Shown here piece by piece: positions 34,143-45,359 of a stretch of DNA of 64,000 nt. Within the stretch, counting starts at the first letter, position 1; every line of letters begins with the position of its first letter. This DNA comes from Golubevia sp. BC0850 (lineage: Eukaryota; Basidiomycota; Exobasidiomycetes; Golubeviales; Golubeviaceae): assembly GCA_012976225.1 (NCBI GenBank), contig JAAVVG010000021.1, positions 124,001 through 188,000 on the forward strand, in the 5' to 3' direction. The position numbers and the translations under genes were made by a program. The notes beneath the pieces were generated by a model. It was not told the DNA's origin, searched no databases, and saw nothing but the letters and a program-made list of their open reading frames with translations.

Positions 34143-35465
34143 ATGACGAACAAATTCCATGGATATCACAACGGAATCTTTCAAACTCTGAACCCTCCTC
34201 AAGAATCTGGAGATGAAGATTATGCTCAATCTCAACCTCGGACTTTACCTTCTTTTGCCCAAATCGGACTTAATTTGGACAATCACGAAATCAGATCTCC
34301 ACCGAGATCACTGTTGGACATCAATGACTCACACAACGACGACTTGAATCAAAGTAGAGAAGAGCCAACAAGTATCATTCACAACTCTCCTGGGTTTGGA
34401 GGTCCTCTACCATTTACTCAACAACAGGAAAATTTAGATTCGAATCTGCAAAGAGGAAAAGGGTTAGAGGAATTGCATTTAGAAATTGGTTCAGATCCTC
34501 AGGCCTTTGAAAGTCCAAGTTTTCAACAACGAGAGCAATTTCATAGAATTCAAGGTGAAGGGCTTGGACAATTCTTAGAGGGAGATGGGAATAGGGACAT
34601 GAGACCTAGACTCAATTCAGCTCCTCTAGAAATCCAGCTCTTCTCAAAAAAATCTCATTCCGAGCCTTTCCAACATCAACGCCAAATTCAAAGCTCTCCA
34701 ATGCCGCCTCAACAGAAGTATGAAACTGATTCGAAACAAAGTTCAAGTCCATTAAATGAACTTTTCAGAAGAAAGAGAAAGTTGGATGAAGAGAATTTAC
34801 CTTCCGCGGCTCCTCCAGTCCAACCCATCACATCTCCTTCACAGAGAAAGGGACTAGCAAGTGCCGATTTAACAAGAAGACTAGAACTGTTAGGAAGTGG
34901 AAAGGAGAAGATAATCAGAGAAGATCTGACGGTCAATCCAAGCGCCTCAGCCACGACTTCATCCGGAACTCAATTCCTGAAATCCGCTTCCTTACTTCCT
35001 CGCAATTCTCTTGGATTACCCACATTACCCGTAAAGGTTCTCGCTAGATCCACCAAAGCTTCAAAAAGCATTAGCGGTTCAACTTCAAATCCAAACAAAG
35101 TACCAGCGCCAAATCCAACTCTAATTCTCAGTCTAGTCGTCAAAAGAAAAACCCCAACTGGAATCCTTCCTAGCAGAGAAAAGAAGCACAGAAAAGTCAA
35201 ACAAAAAGCCAAAGTAAAAGTTGTAGAAGAGAAACCGGTCAAAGATTCTGCAAATCTAAACGAGGAAATGAGAGGAGGTAGAGAAGTGGAAAGAGAAATG
35301 AGACGGGCGATCTTTGGGAATGAGAATTTTGGAACCTTCAATAGACCTGCAGCTTCAGAGAGAAGCCAAAGAGGAGACAATCACGATGTTTGGAAATTAG
35401 AAAGTATTCCTGCCAAGACTAATGGACATCATTTTGTTTGTAGGTGTCCGGAATGTCGGGATTGA
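34143..35465 (+). CDS. Uncharacterised, mostly disordered 440-residue protein
   Basis: A single open exon from ATG 34143 ('MTNKFHGYHNGIFQ') to a stop at 35465. Composition is rich in Ser, Gln, Pro and charged residues, with a Lys/Arg cluster ('SREKKHRKVKQKAKVKVVEE') that could be a nuclear localisation signal, and 'LPSFAQIGLNLDNHEIRSPP' near the start. The C-terminus ends in 'GHHFVCRCPECRD', a His/Cys cluster that could bind a metal ion or form disulfides. No family recognised. An acceptor-like ag just upstream of the ATG suggests a leader intron. Confidence 0.6.
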   Translation: MTNKFHGYHNGIFQTLNPPQESGDEDYAQSQPRTLPSFAQIGLNLDNHEIRSPPRSLLDINDSHNDDLNQSREEPTSIIHNSPGFGGPLPFTQQQENLDSNLQRGKGLEELHLEIGSDPQAFESPSFQQREQFHRIQGEGLGQFLEGDGNRDMRPRLNSAPLEIQLFSKKSHSEPFQHQRQIQSSPMPPQQKYETDSKQSSSPLNELFRRKRKLDEENLPSAAPPVQPITSPSQRKGLASADLTRRLELLGSGKEKIIREDLTVNPSASATTSSGTQFLKSASLLPRNSLGLPTLPVKVLARSTKASKSISGSTSNPNKVPAPNPTLILSLVVKRKTPTGILPSREKKHRKVKQKAKVKVVEEKPVKDSANLNEEMRGGREVEREMRRAIFGNENFGTFNRPAASERSQRGDNHDVWKLESIPAKTNGHHFVCRCPECRD

Positions 35466-36419
35466 GCTGAAGGGGGGGGGGGAAGATAGGGGGAAGGGGT
35501 TGATTAGCAGGTTGTCGACGTGATAATTCTTGAAACGATGTGGACTCTAATGCATTTGGTGTTTCTTGTTACTTCTTGAACTAATTCTGATATGATAAAT
35601 TCATTGCTCTGGACTGGTAAAAGGAGCTTGCGTGAGAGACAAAAGCAGCCAAACGGGTTTTCGGTCTCGAGAGCTGAGAGCATTCTAGATTCCATCATTG
35701 GTCGCACGTCGCACCCATTTAGAGATCAAAATTGAGTTTCAGCTTCAAAAGCACGTCCGATAAGTTCAGTGATACATGTTGGATCTTTTGAAATTCTCCC
35801 GCCACCTCCACCTTGATATCGACAACATCTTCGTGCTAGCCACGCACATAGGTGCTATTAGATCAATCCAGACCTAGTCAAAGTGAACAAATGATGGAAA
35901 AAGCGGTGAATTGAGTAAAGAGTCGTTGATCGTGTATGATTAATAGACAAAAATGCGTGTATGTTATGATTGCCTGCTAGAGAGAGATGAAAATGGGGAA
36001 TTAAAAGGAAAACAAGACTAAAAGAAACCGTGTATGAGTAATGGCCTTGACTAAGATTGGGGAAGAGACAGAGAAACGAGAAATGTAATGGAAACAGAGA
36101 AACAGAATCAGAAGGAAAAGGAAAGCAAAGATGACCAGATCTAATGAGGCGGATAGAAGACGGAGAAATCGCCCCGTCGTGAGGCTGAGTTGGTTTTGAC
36201 GAGTTGTTGCAGTCAGGATTGAGGAGATAGCAAGAGGCGATGGATTTTGAGTAGAAGTGTTGATGCATGGCTTGGCTTGGAGGGGAGAGAGAGAGAAGGG
36301 GGTTGCAAGAGATTGAAGATAGAGGAGAACCTTGACGAAGGAGAAGATCAATAGATTCTTGAATTTGGAATGAGAAGGTTTGAACTGAGGTTCATTCGCG
36401 TGAGTGACCTTCCAGAGCT
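35466..36419. other. Convergent intergenic region
   Basis: Starts with a run of G (about 35471-35481) just after the stop of the preceding gene. No gene is supported on either strand; A/G-rich frames over 35858-36410 are judged non-coding. Confidence 0.5.
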
Positions 36420-39400
36420 TTAGGAGTTCTGTACGGCCTTGGCCCATTCTTCCAGCAAAGCGTTCCCAACCGTTGGTTCGAGTTCCGTTCCATCTCTAGA
36501 GACCTTTATCTGTTTTCCATCACGCCAAGGATTCCTTAGATGACGAACTACAGCGAAGGGAAGCGGTCTAGTCTCTTTCCATTCGATTTGAAAAGGGGTT
36601 CCCATTTGATCAGGTCCAGAGGTAGCCGCAGCCTTTGCCACCTGCGCTGCAATAGTAGCTTTAGAATCAATCTGACCATCGCTATTTTCAAGCGAAGATT
36701 CAAGATGGTTCGACTGCTCCGAAGCTTCTCGAGCCTCTTTGAGAGATTCCCTTTCCTCCAATCTCAGATTGTGAATGACAGCTCTGATAGCCAATTCACT
36801 GAAAGCTCTAGAGTCCGGCCATGAGACAGAGTCTGTAGGTCCTAAGGAATTGGATAGATCAGCGTTGAAAGAGTTGGAGACTCCATTGCCACTCGGTATC
36901 GTATCCCTCCTAGTGACTCCGAATTGATCTGTTGAGCCAGTTGGTCCTAAAGAGGTTGGAGCTGAGTGAGATGGTAGACCAATAGGAGAGAGAGGCATGG
37001 AGCTCAGGTGTGGTTGAGGAGAGTTGACTGAAAGTTGAGGTGTAGAGGTACCTCCCGTGAGAGAAGCTGGAGAATCCCTGAAACCACCTTCGACTGCGCC
37101 GATCGAATTTCGCTTGCAGGATCCATCCTGCTCCTTGATCTGAGATCGGGCTGGCCAAGTTGAGTTCATGATGTTGTTCTCAGGTTTTTCACTGGTGACC
37201 TTGGCTTCTGATGAGATAGAGGTTCCAGAGAGACGAGACACCAAATCCGGAGCTCTTGGAGCGAACAGAAGCGTTGGAGACAGACTGGCTCGACGGGCTT
37301 CTTCAGTCTCAGTAGAGGTTGAGACTGGCGGCCACGAAGATGCAGCTGCTTCCTTACTCTGTGGAGGGAAGTAGGTACTGTTGGCAGTTGCTTCATTTCC
37401 AGGTGACAGAGCTAGAGGAGAGGTCGTGCTCGGTCCTATTCCTCCATCGGGAGAGAGAACGACTTGATGAGTTCCATCTGGCTTGAGAGTTGAGCCTCGC
37501 TTTTGATTTTGAGATTCTTCGTCTTCATTGTTCTCTGCGATAGTCTCAGTCCTCGGCGTTGATGAGATAGCGGTTGACTTGGAGGTAGTGGAAGGAAGAT
37601 TCTCATCGCTCTTGAGGGTGGGTAAAATGAGACCTTTCATCTTGGCGTATCCGTAGAAGTTCCCGGAACTGTTTGCTGAAAAGACGAGTATCACGTTCTC
37701 TGAGTTACGGAAGGCTTGATCTAGAACAGGCTCGTTGTGCGTCTGAGTTCTCCACGCTCCGTCTTTACGAGGAAAGGGAACGGGAGAAGGATGGCAAAGC
37801 AAGGTAGTCAGTAAAAATCCAGATAAAAACTTACTTCTTGAGCTTGAATTCTGAGCCACCTAAACCTACTTTGACAAATTGAACTCACCTTGAACTGATC
37901 GATCCAAATCTTCAACATTCTTGCTTTTCAGAATGAAGTACCGCGTTCTGAAAGCCGGATGGCGTAGAAGAGAAGAATTGGTTGAAGTAAAAGAGTTGAC
38001 GCTCCCAATAGACCCCGACGAGCTATCATGAGTTGGAGAAGGACGAGTACCAGCTTTTGCCTGACCAGATCCAGTAGAAGTAGATCCAGTAGTTGAGTGT
38101 TCAGAAGGTGATTCCGGTTTTGTCTGTTGCGGTTTCTGTTTCCCAGGAGTTGCAGGTAAAGTTTCTTCACCTCTAATGATAACAGCTTCTTTCTTTTTTC
38201 TCTCTTGTTCTTTAACCCAAGCAACATGCATTCCTTTCCCTCTCTGACCGGCAACTCCAGACATTTGTTCATCTCCTTTTTTCCTGATTCTAACTACTAA
38301 TCTTTGACATCTTGGATTATCAGGCAAGATAATCTTTCCATGGAAATAACCTAAAGCTCTGTTAAGATGATCTTCAGAGATGTAGTTGATGAAACAACAA
38401 TTAGATCTTGAGATGAGATGAATGGAAAGAATTCCGTGTTGATCTTGAGTTGCTTCTCTTTCTTCTTCACTGGTTCCTACAGGTTGAGAAGGGAGACCAC
38501 TTTCTTCGACTGGAATGGTGGAGAAGAAACTCCAAAGTTCATCGATGCTGACGTTTGGAACATTCCCAGCCCAAAGGACCCAATCTGATCGAGGTGCGGG
38601 TTTGACTTCTGCTTGAGACTCGGATGCACTGATTGATCCGGCTTGCTCAGGAGAGGTTGTGTCACTAGGTCTAGGAGATTGCGTCGTTCCATAAGGACTG
38701 AAACCAGCCGAACTTTCTGAAGAGGCGAGAGAAGCAGCGACCGAGTTCTGACGAGGATGATTTCCTCCTGGACTGGCTCTACTACCATTCGAACTTCCAT
38801 TGCTAGCTCTAAGATGATCCATTCGGCCCGAGGAGTGACGCTAAGGAGAGACACCGAAAAGTGAGAAGGGAAGGTTAGCCGAAGCGACCTCTGCTCTATG
38901 AAATCCAAGTGGACAAAAATCAGTAGCAACTACATCTTTCACCGAGTACTCACAGAGGAAGAAGGAGAGATGAACCCAGGAGGATAACCATAACTTCCAA
39001 ACTGATGGTGAGTCGGCGGGGGAGTTGAAACGCCACCTACCCAAGGTTGTTGATGCTGTCTCGTTTGCTGTTGCTGCATTTGATGTTGTTGAATTTGACT
39101 CAAGCCTTGGGATTGAGGACCTGTTTGTTGCATTGGAAATTGAGGTTGAGGAGACCAAGATTGTGGTTGACCTGGAACTCCATAAAAAGCGAAACCAGGT
39201 CGAGCAGCGAAAGGTACACCTCCTTGTTGAGCTTGGGGATATGTATGTTGAAGATAGTAACCTGTTTGAGGTTGGTATTGAACCGCTTGAGAAGAATACT
39301 GGGAAAAAAAAGACGCAAGAAGAGAAACTCGAATCAGAAAGGTTTCTAATAAGAATTGGAACAAGCTGTAATTAAGTAGGGATAAGAAATTACTCACATT

Positions 39401-40113
39401 CATAGATTCCTGAATCTCGGAACTACTTCCAGCAAAATCAGATTCAGAAGGAGAGATCTGAGAAGGTTCTGAATTTGAAGATCGATGAGGGTGCTGGGGA
39501 TAATGAGGAGGAGGAGGAGCGGCGACTACCATTCCTTGAGGAATTGGATAAGAGTTAGACTGTTCGTTTGAAGTCTGATTACTTCCAGTCTGAAAAGATT
39601 GAGGAATTTGGTTTGGATTCGGATAACTTGGCTGTTGCCAACTTTGAGGTCTAGGATAAGATTGAGTAGGTCCATGCTGCGATTGAGGATGCTGAGATGC
39701 TTGGAAACGTTGCTGATATTGTTGATCGGGTAGAGGATAACCACCACCTGGAAAGATGGAAAGACAGAGGAGGAATGTGAAAGGAGGAGGTGGTGTTGAG
39801 TGGTGGGACACTCAGTCTTCTTGAATCGAGTGATAGCTCTCCTCTCCAAATACGTCAAGAGGTTGATGCAGCTTACTGCTCTAGTAAAAGCTAGATCTTC
39901 TCACTATGAGCCTTCTTATTTGCCCCGGGGCTTTTTGGCAGATGGTAGAAGCTACCCACTTCCTTCCAGCTCTCAGTTGCCTTTCCGACTGCTGTTCTCC
40001 TCCATTTGACCATCATAGCTATCAGACTCACTTGTTGGCGTTCCCTGTGTTTGTTGATTCATAGCTTGTCGGTCTTGATGATGCTGTGAGCTGGTTCTCT
40101 CTTGATGCTTCAT
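36420..40113 (-). CDS. YTH-domain m6A reader with an RRM
   Basis: Start ATG 40113 ('MKHQERTSSQHHQDRQAMNQ'). Gln/Pro-rich exons follow (40113 to about 39410 and 39300-38950, 'FGSYGYPPGFISPSSS'), then an exon with an RRM ('WVLWAGNVPNVSIDELWSFF', 'SNCCFINYISEDHLNRALGY') and the start of the YTH fold ('RTRYFILKSKNVEDLDRSVQ'). After an intron (about 37890-37767) it continues 'DGAWRTQTHNEPVLDQAF', 'VFSANSSGNFYGYAKMKG', a long disordered insert, then 'PFAVVRHLRNPWRDGKQIKV' and 'SRDGTELEPTVGNALLEEW'. YTH domains bind N6-methyladenosine in RNA; fungal relatives are Pho92 and Mmi1. The large insert splitting the YTH fold and the upstream RRM follow the filamentous-fungal architecture. Some intron borders are approximate. 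Confidence 0.86.
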
Positions 40114-40540
40114 CGAGGGAATTGAATCAAAAGACTGAAATCGTCGAATTCCCAGAAGAGAATTTGAGGGATTGTGAAACGGAATCTAACTAAAGACTGC
40201 TTCCTTTGTGTTGCTCTTCAGGGTATCAGGTAAGCTACCTCAATAGAGCATTGGTAGAATTCAAGTAGGATCAGACGAGACTGGACTGAGAGAACGGTGC
40301 GAGGGTGGGTGGAGAGAGTGAGAAGACGGAAAAGAGCATCTTCACAAGTTCATCATAGATCCACATCATCATCATCAACTCAGATGCCGTCACTGGCAAT
40401 TAAAATTTTCAGGATGGTCTGGACCAATCGGCAATCCTTCGAGCGAGGTTAGGCGAACACAGACTCTCGATCGGCTCGTTCTTTCGTTGTTCCTTTCCTT
40501 TTGATCTGCTCCCTTCTCCCTCTACGTCCCTCTAAGCTGA
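40114..40540. promoter_or_regulatory. Divergent promoter region of the YTH and F-box genes
   Basis: 427 bp between oppositely oriented start codons. It includes a CATCAT run near 40365 and a T/C-rich stretch before the F-box start. No specific site can be named. Confidence 0.45.
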
Positions 40541-41881
40541 ATGTTATCTTCAATTCCATCTGAAGTGATTCTGTTGATTCTCTTCTCCCTTTCAGAGGCC
40601 AAAGAAGTTTTACCTTTAAGCTGCACGTGCAAGCATCTGAATGATTTGATCAATTCAACTCCAACTCTCTTCACAGTTGTATCTTTCTCTGATTCTTCAA
40701 ACGTTCTAACTTCAAGATTTACAAGAACCAATACTGCAACTCAATCTTCTTTTTTCAAATTAATAATTGGTTTAACTTTCTGTAACTTGAAGTCATTCAA
40801 TTCTCTGAAGTCCGTCTCGATCGATTTCAAACTTCCATGGTTAGAGCATTCCCAACAGATCTTAGATTTGTTATCTCTATCTACTCAAACTCTTACAACT
40901 TTACATTTAACAGTTTCTCAATCTTCTCAATCTACTGTCTTCAATCTAATTCAGCAAAGAATGCAAGCTGGACAATTCTGCAATGTCCAGACTTTAAGTC
41001 TTCAAAATATCTCTTCAACTTTCAAACCTACTTTCTCAAACCAACTTATTTCAACTTCAACAGAATTTCATCTTGAATCTCTATCCATCTACGCGGCTGA
41101 AGTGAGCGTCCCATCCCTTTTGACTCACCTAAAGCACCTCGACCTCCAAGTCCTAATCACAAACCATGAGACTAGACTTAGCACTTTGAAACATCTGTTA
41201 CGTTCTAATTCAAATTCTCTACAAACTTTAAAGTTAGGTCATTCAATCCTTGAGGACTTCAATACTTTGACCAAGCATCCGGATCATCATTCATTTCCTC
41301 TACCCAAGTTAATCTCTTTGTCTCTCTCTCCCAGAACTCCCAATCTATCCAAATGTTTCGTTCAAAGACTCGATTTACCCCTTCTGCAACACATTGAAGG
41401 AGATTCAGGTTCAGTAGCAGGTCTACATTCCACTTCTCCAAAAACAATCACAGTTTGGTTAGACGGTTCATCTTCAAATGGCAATGGTGTAGGTGGGATC
41501 AAAGAATTTCAAAAATCAATCGCTAGATTGTCTTCAGATGGATTAGAAGAATTGACTTTAAGAGGTAGACCTGAAAGAAGAGGCTATTCAAAGATAGATG
41601 GGTTTTTGAAATTTTTGGCATCGACGAAAAAAAGAAAGGCCTCGAGGATTCAAGATCAGGGTGAAGGAGTGGGAGACTCCGTAATGAGAAATCTCAAAAG
41701 CTTGACTATTGGAGAAGAATTGATTTATGAGAAGAAAGTGTTGTTGGATTTGGTTCGATCGTCAAAAGAGAAGGGGTTTGGCCTGAAAAGCTTGTGTGTT
41801 GGTGTTGGTGATTTAAATTTAGAAAACATGGAAGAATTGAGAGAGTGTGTGAGAGATTTGAGGATTGTTGGAGATGATTAA
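40541..41881 (+). CDS. F-box protein with degenerate leucine-rich repeats
   Basis: Single exon, 446 aa. The N-terminal 'IPSEVILLILFSLSEAKEVL' and 'LSCTCKHLNDLINSTPTLF' form an F-box, which links to Skp1 in SCF ubiquitin ligases. The rest shows LRR-like spacing ('LTTLHLTVSQSS', 'LKHLDLQVLITNHETRLSTL', 'LQTLKLGHSILEDF', 'LKSLTIGEELIYEKK', 'LKSLCVGVGDLNLENMEEL'), the probable substrate-binding part. No introns, unusual for this window. The substrate is unknown; such F-box proteins vary greatly between basidiomycetes. Confidence 0.8.
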   Translation: MLSSIPSEVILLILFSLSEAKEVLPLSCTCKHLNDLINSTPTLFTVVSFSDSSNVLTSRFTRTNTATQSSFFKLIIGLTFCNLKSFNSLKSVSIDFKLPWLEHSQQILDLLSLSTQTLTTLHLTVSQSSQSTVFNLIQQRMQAGQFCNVQTLSLQNISSTFKPTFSNQLISTSTEFHLESLSIYAAEVSVPSLLTHLKHLDLQVLITNHETRLSTLKHLLRSNSNSLQTLKLGHSILEDFNTLTKHPDHHSFPLPKLISLSLSPRTPNLSKCFVQRLDLPLLQHIEGDSGSVAGLHSTSPKTITVWLDGSSSNGNGVGGIKEFQKSIARLSSDGLEELTLRGRPERRGYSKIDGFLKFLASTKKRKASRIQDQGEGVGDSVMRNLKSLTIGEELIYEKKVLLDLVRSSKEKGFGLKSLCVGVGDLNLENMEELRECVRDLRIVGDD

Positions 41882-42315
41882 AGGATGTCTTGAGATTGAA
41901 AAGAGAATCTGAATGTGTGGAATGTTTGCCGGGGTCTGCTCTCATCAAGTTCTACTCGACTGCAGCTGCCTTTGAATCTTCAAGATGAGAGGCTTCAATT
42001 GATGCATAGAGAACCAAGGTTCGTTGATTGCAAGGTCTCACTGGGTGAGTTTGCAAAATCAAACTTTTGATGGTGAGCTTTGGCTGACTTTCTAATCCTT
42101 GGCTGACTTTCTAATCCTTTCTGCTCTCTTTCGCTGTCTGAACTCATTCAGGTCTGTAATTCATTTTCGAACTCATCTTTGTATGATGGGAGAGCTTCAG
42201 AGAAGGAGGAATCATCTGGATCCTCTCACGCTGATCGAGATTGGAGCTGGAGTCAAAAGGTATCGATGAGACAAGAGGGGAAAGACACGTATAGAAATAC
42301 ATCAGTCTTGAGTAA
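41882..42315. other. Convergent intergenic region with a 19-nt tandem duplication
   Basis: The unit tggctgactttctaatcct occurs twice in direct succession (42081-42099, 42100-42118). No gene is seen. Confidence 0.6.
42081..42118. repeat. Two perfect 19-nt tandem units
   Basis: Identical copies, consistent with a recent slippage or duplication event in an intergenic region. Confidence 0.85.
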
Positions 42316-44264
42316 CTAGACACTTGAACCAACGAGAGACATTCCGCTCGATGTCAATTGAGAAAGTAAGCCAGTCGGAATGGGAGACGGATAGGAAGAA
42401 TCGACAGAGGTGGCGGTAGCGGTGGCGGTCGTATTCTCTCCACCTCCCAATGCGCTTGGAGCCAATGAAAGTGACAGCGAAGTAGGTTGAAACGAATCTC
42501 CTCCAGTAGCTCTGATAGGGCTTCCCTTCTCGAAAGCACTCGCTGAGACCGTTGGCGTAGCGACAGAAGCGACACTTCCCCAAATCCCGCTGATGGTTTG
42601 AATTGCAGCTGGCCCATCTGCCTGAGTGTTTAGCTTTGAGAGATCCTTAGGTTGGTCCTTTTCGAAAGCTCGACTAAGCTTAGCCATTCCGATGGATGGT
42701 GGGGAGAATGAGAAAACTGAGAAGACATTTTTGAGAAACGATGCTCCGAAGACTGCGATTCCTTCAGTGGATGAGATTACGTAGTTGCAAATGAGTTTCT
42801 TGTCTTCGGTTTCCATTCTCGAAGAGACTAGATCCTCGAATTCGACGGGGAAATCTTGGCCACCGTATCGGACAGTGAGATCTAGAGGTGGAGAGGCAGT
42901 TTTGTCTTTCAAGGAAGGACAAGGTCCGGAAACCGTTCTGCGAAAGGAGAAATGAATCAGCAAACGTAAGTCGTCATCTTTATCCTGAGTTGTGGAGTGG
43001 AATAGAATTCATGACTCACCCATCTTCGTAGATCTGAGGAGCATCCTCCGCCTTAGCCTTTGAAAAGATTCCATGAATGATTTCTAAAGGCAGAGCGATC
43101 CCTGCAGTCCCGGTATCCCATAAAGCTGTTAACTCTTCTGAGCCTTCAACCTCTTTCCCGTTGACCATAATCTGGTCGAGGGAAGAGCTCCATGTCTCAG
43201 GTTGTGTGTCGTTTGATCCATCAGAAGATCGCAGTGGCTTCCATTTGACATCTCCATCGTATTGCTCTTTGTCAAGCTCTCCGAGAGTGAAGAATCCACC
43301 CTTAGCCTCTGAAGTCCAGTTGGTGGTTGACTGTTGAGCATTTCTCAACATGGCGAATGAGAAAAGTGGCACTTGAAGCACACCACCTTCAAACATTTGT
43401 TGGACTAGTGGGGTCGTGTTGGTTTTGGATCTCAAAGAACCTGCATTCGAGGTTGACCATCCCAAACCAAGAATCCCACTGATAGTTCCTGGAGTCGAGA
43501 ACGACCCTGCTTTAGCCAGGGCGAAAGGTTGATTTTGAACTGTGAGGAGGGAAAGAGAGGACGTCAACGCTGAATTCCTTGGTTCACTGATCTGCCTTTG
43601 CACTTACCAGTGACACCTCCTTATGACACTGAATCTTGAACGAGTTCGAAAGTGTAGTCAGATCCATCTCCATAAGCGTAGACGCACTCCTGAACTCCAC
43701 ACTTGAAGTCCTTCAAAATGGTGGTGTTCGAAGATGGCAAAAAAGGAGCTGCTCTGACTGACTCGTCCGCCTTGTCCAAGCTGGTATTGAGAGATGAATT
43801 GCTCTGAGTATACCATTAGAAGAGCACTTCCAGTGTCCAGCTGAATGTCCAAAGTCTGATTTCCAAATGTCATCTGTGCGTCGTACTCTCTTGAAGTCGA
43901 TGTGGATAAGTTCACATAAGGTCAACGAATTGGAGCGGCAACAGCCTTTTTACCTCTCGAACACTCACCCATCATAACCATCATCCTGAAGATCATCTTC
44001 GGGACCAGGATCTCCGATCTTCGAGCTCATCTTAGGCTTTTTGCCAAGTCTGTTTGAGAATTTTTTTGTGTGACCACCCATCTGAATCTTGAAGCTTTTC
44101 TTTTCACCTTTGGCATTAACCGGACTGTTCGAGAGAATCGAAGAAGATGAAAGTAAACTCAAGGCTTCCGAAGCCTTGGTTCGTGTTATGGGGGCGGCTG
44201 AAGTGAAAAAAGCGAAGGATAGTGAAAGCAAGGAAATGAAAATGAAATTGCGGACCTGCCACAT
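42316..44264 (-). pseudogene. Secreted pepsin-family (A1) aspartic protease, apparently inactivated
   Basis: ATG 44264 is followed by a signal peptide ('FIFISLLSLSFAFFTSAAP'), a propeptide, then the A1 body with both catalytic motifs: 'LDTGSALL' and 'WDTGTAGIALPLEIIHG'. Also seen are 'VYAYGDGSDYTFELVQDSV', 'QPFALAKAGSFSTPGTISG', 'ILGLGWSTSNAG' and a Ser/Thr-rich tail without an obvious GPI signal. Three defects: the first intron has no AG where its acceptor should be (about 43919, 'ttatg' before 'VNLSTSTS'); the frame shifts by one base just after the first DTG motif (about 43813-43818); and an in-frame TAA lies at 43621-43623, just before 'GGVT'. Each is a small change in otherwise well-kept sequence, so inactivation would be recent; base-calling error is the alternative. 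This is a host digestive-type enzyme, not a viral protease. Confidence 0.7.
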
Positions 44265-44365
44265 GTTGAAACTGAATTGAAGAGGAAGTGCGGATAGAGA
44301 AAAAGGGAAATTCAAAAAATCGAAGGAAGAATGAAGGGGGGGAAGGAAATTATAAGAAAGAGTGA

Positions 44366-44485
44366 GTTTATATAGAAGGGTCTACTGAGTCCACTCAGTG
44401 ACGCCCAAGAACGCCATACGCCCCTGGTTTGGACAGAGCGGCTTAACGCCCTCTACTGAGTAGTAGAAACAACGTCTTTTACGCC
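44366..44485 (-). promoter_or_regulatory. TATA box and repeated GGCGT boxes upstream of the aspartic protease
   Basis: Read on the minus strand, a TATATAA element (44368-44374) lies about 105 bp upstream of the start codon. Above it are five GGCGT pentamers (plus-strand ACGCC at 44401, 44411, 44418, 44446 and 44481) and two copies of CTACTGAGT (plus strand near 44382 and 44452). The clustering suggests binding sites for one regulator, which I cannot name. Confidence 0.45.
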
Positions 44486-45359
44486 TTCAACCTAATTGAG
44501 TGGAAACGACTTGAAAGTTGATCTAACGATGTAAGTGAGAAGATGAGGCGTAGAGTCGAGGGGTCAGAGAAAGTCGAAAGAGCTAGACTGAGTTTGCGGG
44601 TCAAAGAAAATGAGGATAGAATGTCGAAGCCCGAAGTCTGCCGAGTAGTCAAGGGCTCTTTCGGATACTTTTGGAAGGGATGGAAAAGGTGTCCTCATGG
44701 TAAGTGGAGTAGAGGTGCAAATCAATCTTGTCCTCCATCGCCTGTCGACAGCAGCTGTTTCTCCTTCCTCCTTCTTGTCTTTCGCTTCCCAACTCAAGGA
44801 ACGAGCCAATGGAACAGCAAAGGCAAAAAAAATCCCTAAAAATCTCAGCTCTTGCACATCTTTAAGCGGAACCTTTCAATCTCTTATCTCTTCACCCTCC
44901 ATGGTACAAACTAACACTACGAAACGTTTCCTTCCCACTCTACCATCGCTATCCATCTCGGCTTCGCCAATCTACAGAGACGATCCTTCGTCTTGTAAAC
45001 ATTCTCACAAAGGACTTTTGAATCCCTCTTATCTCCATGGTTCATACTTGAAAGTCCAACTAGAATTTAGATTCAAGCAATAAAAGAAGAGAAGTGAGCG
45101 AATGAAAGAAAATGAGGGGAACAGAGAAGAGGGAAAATGGTCTAGCAAAGATACAAAAGACGAAAAGTTCGAATCCTAATAGAAACAACGGCAAGAAGGA
45201 ACTAAGAAAAGCTAAGCTACAAAGTTTTGATGAAGATGCGAGTTGAAAGAGAAGCCGGGAAACAGGGGAATTGAGCCGGGAATTTTGAGAGCGAAGACCC
45301 AAAAAGAAGTGTGGAAGGCAATGAAAGGTGGAGCGACAATTGTTGAAGCTTATTGAAGT
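44486..45359. other. Intergenic region, no gene supported
   Basis: Upstream of the protease and downstream of the Ser-rich gene. Plus-strand frames at 44543-44839 and 44697-45083 have no family match and overlap each other out of frame. Confidence 0.5.

Noticed and set aside
37830-37860. Possible 25-nt micro-exon inside the YTH intron
   Set aside because: It has splice-like ends, but the outer exons join in phase without it and give the expected 'SVQDGAWRTQ'.
44543-45083. Two overlapping plus-strand frames
   Set aside because: Different frames over the same DNA, no conserved motif, no splice structure.
45165-45185. Second 'gttcgaatcc' T-loop match
   Set aside because: No paired stem and no cloverleaf in the flanks.
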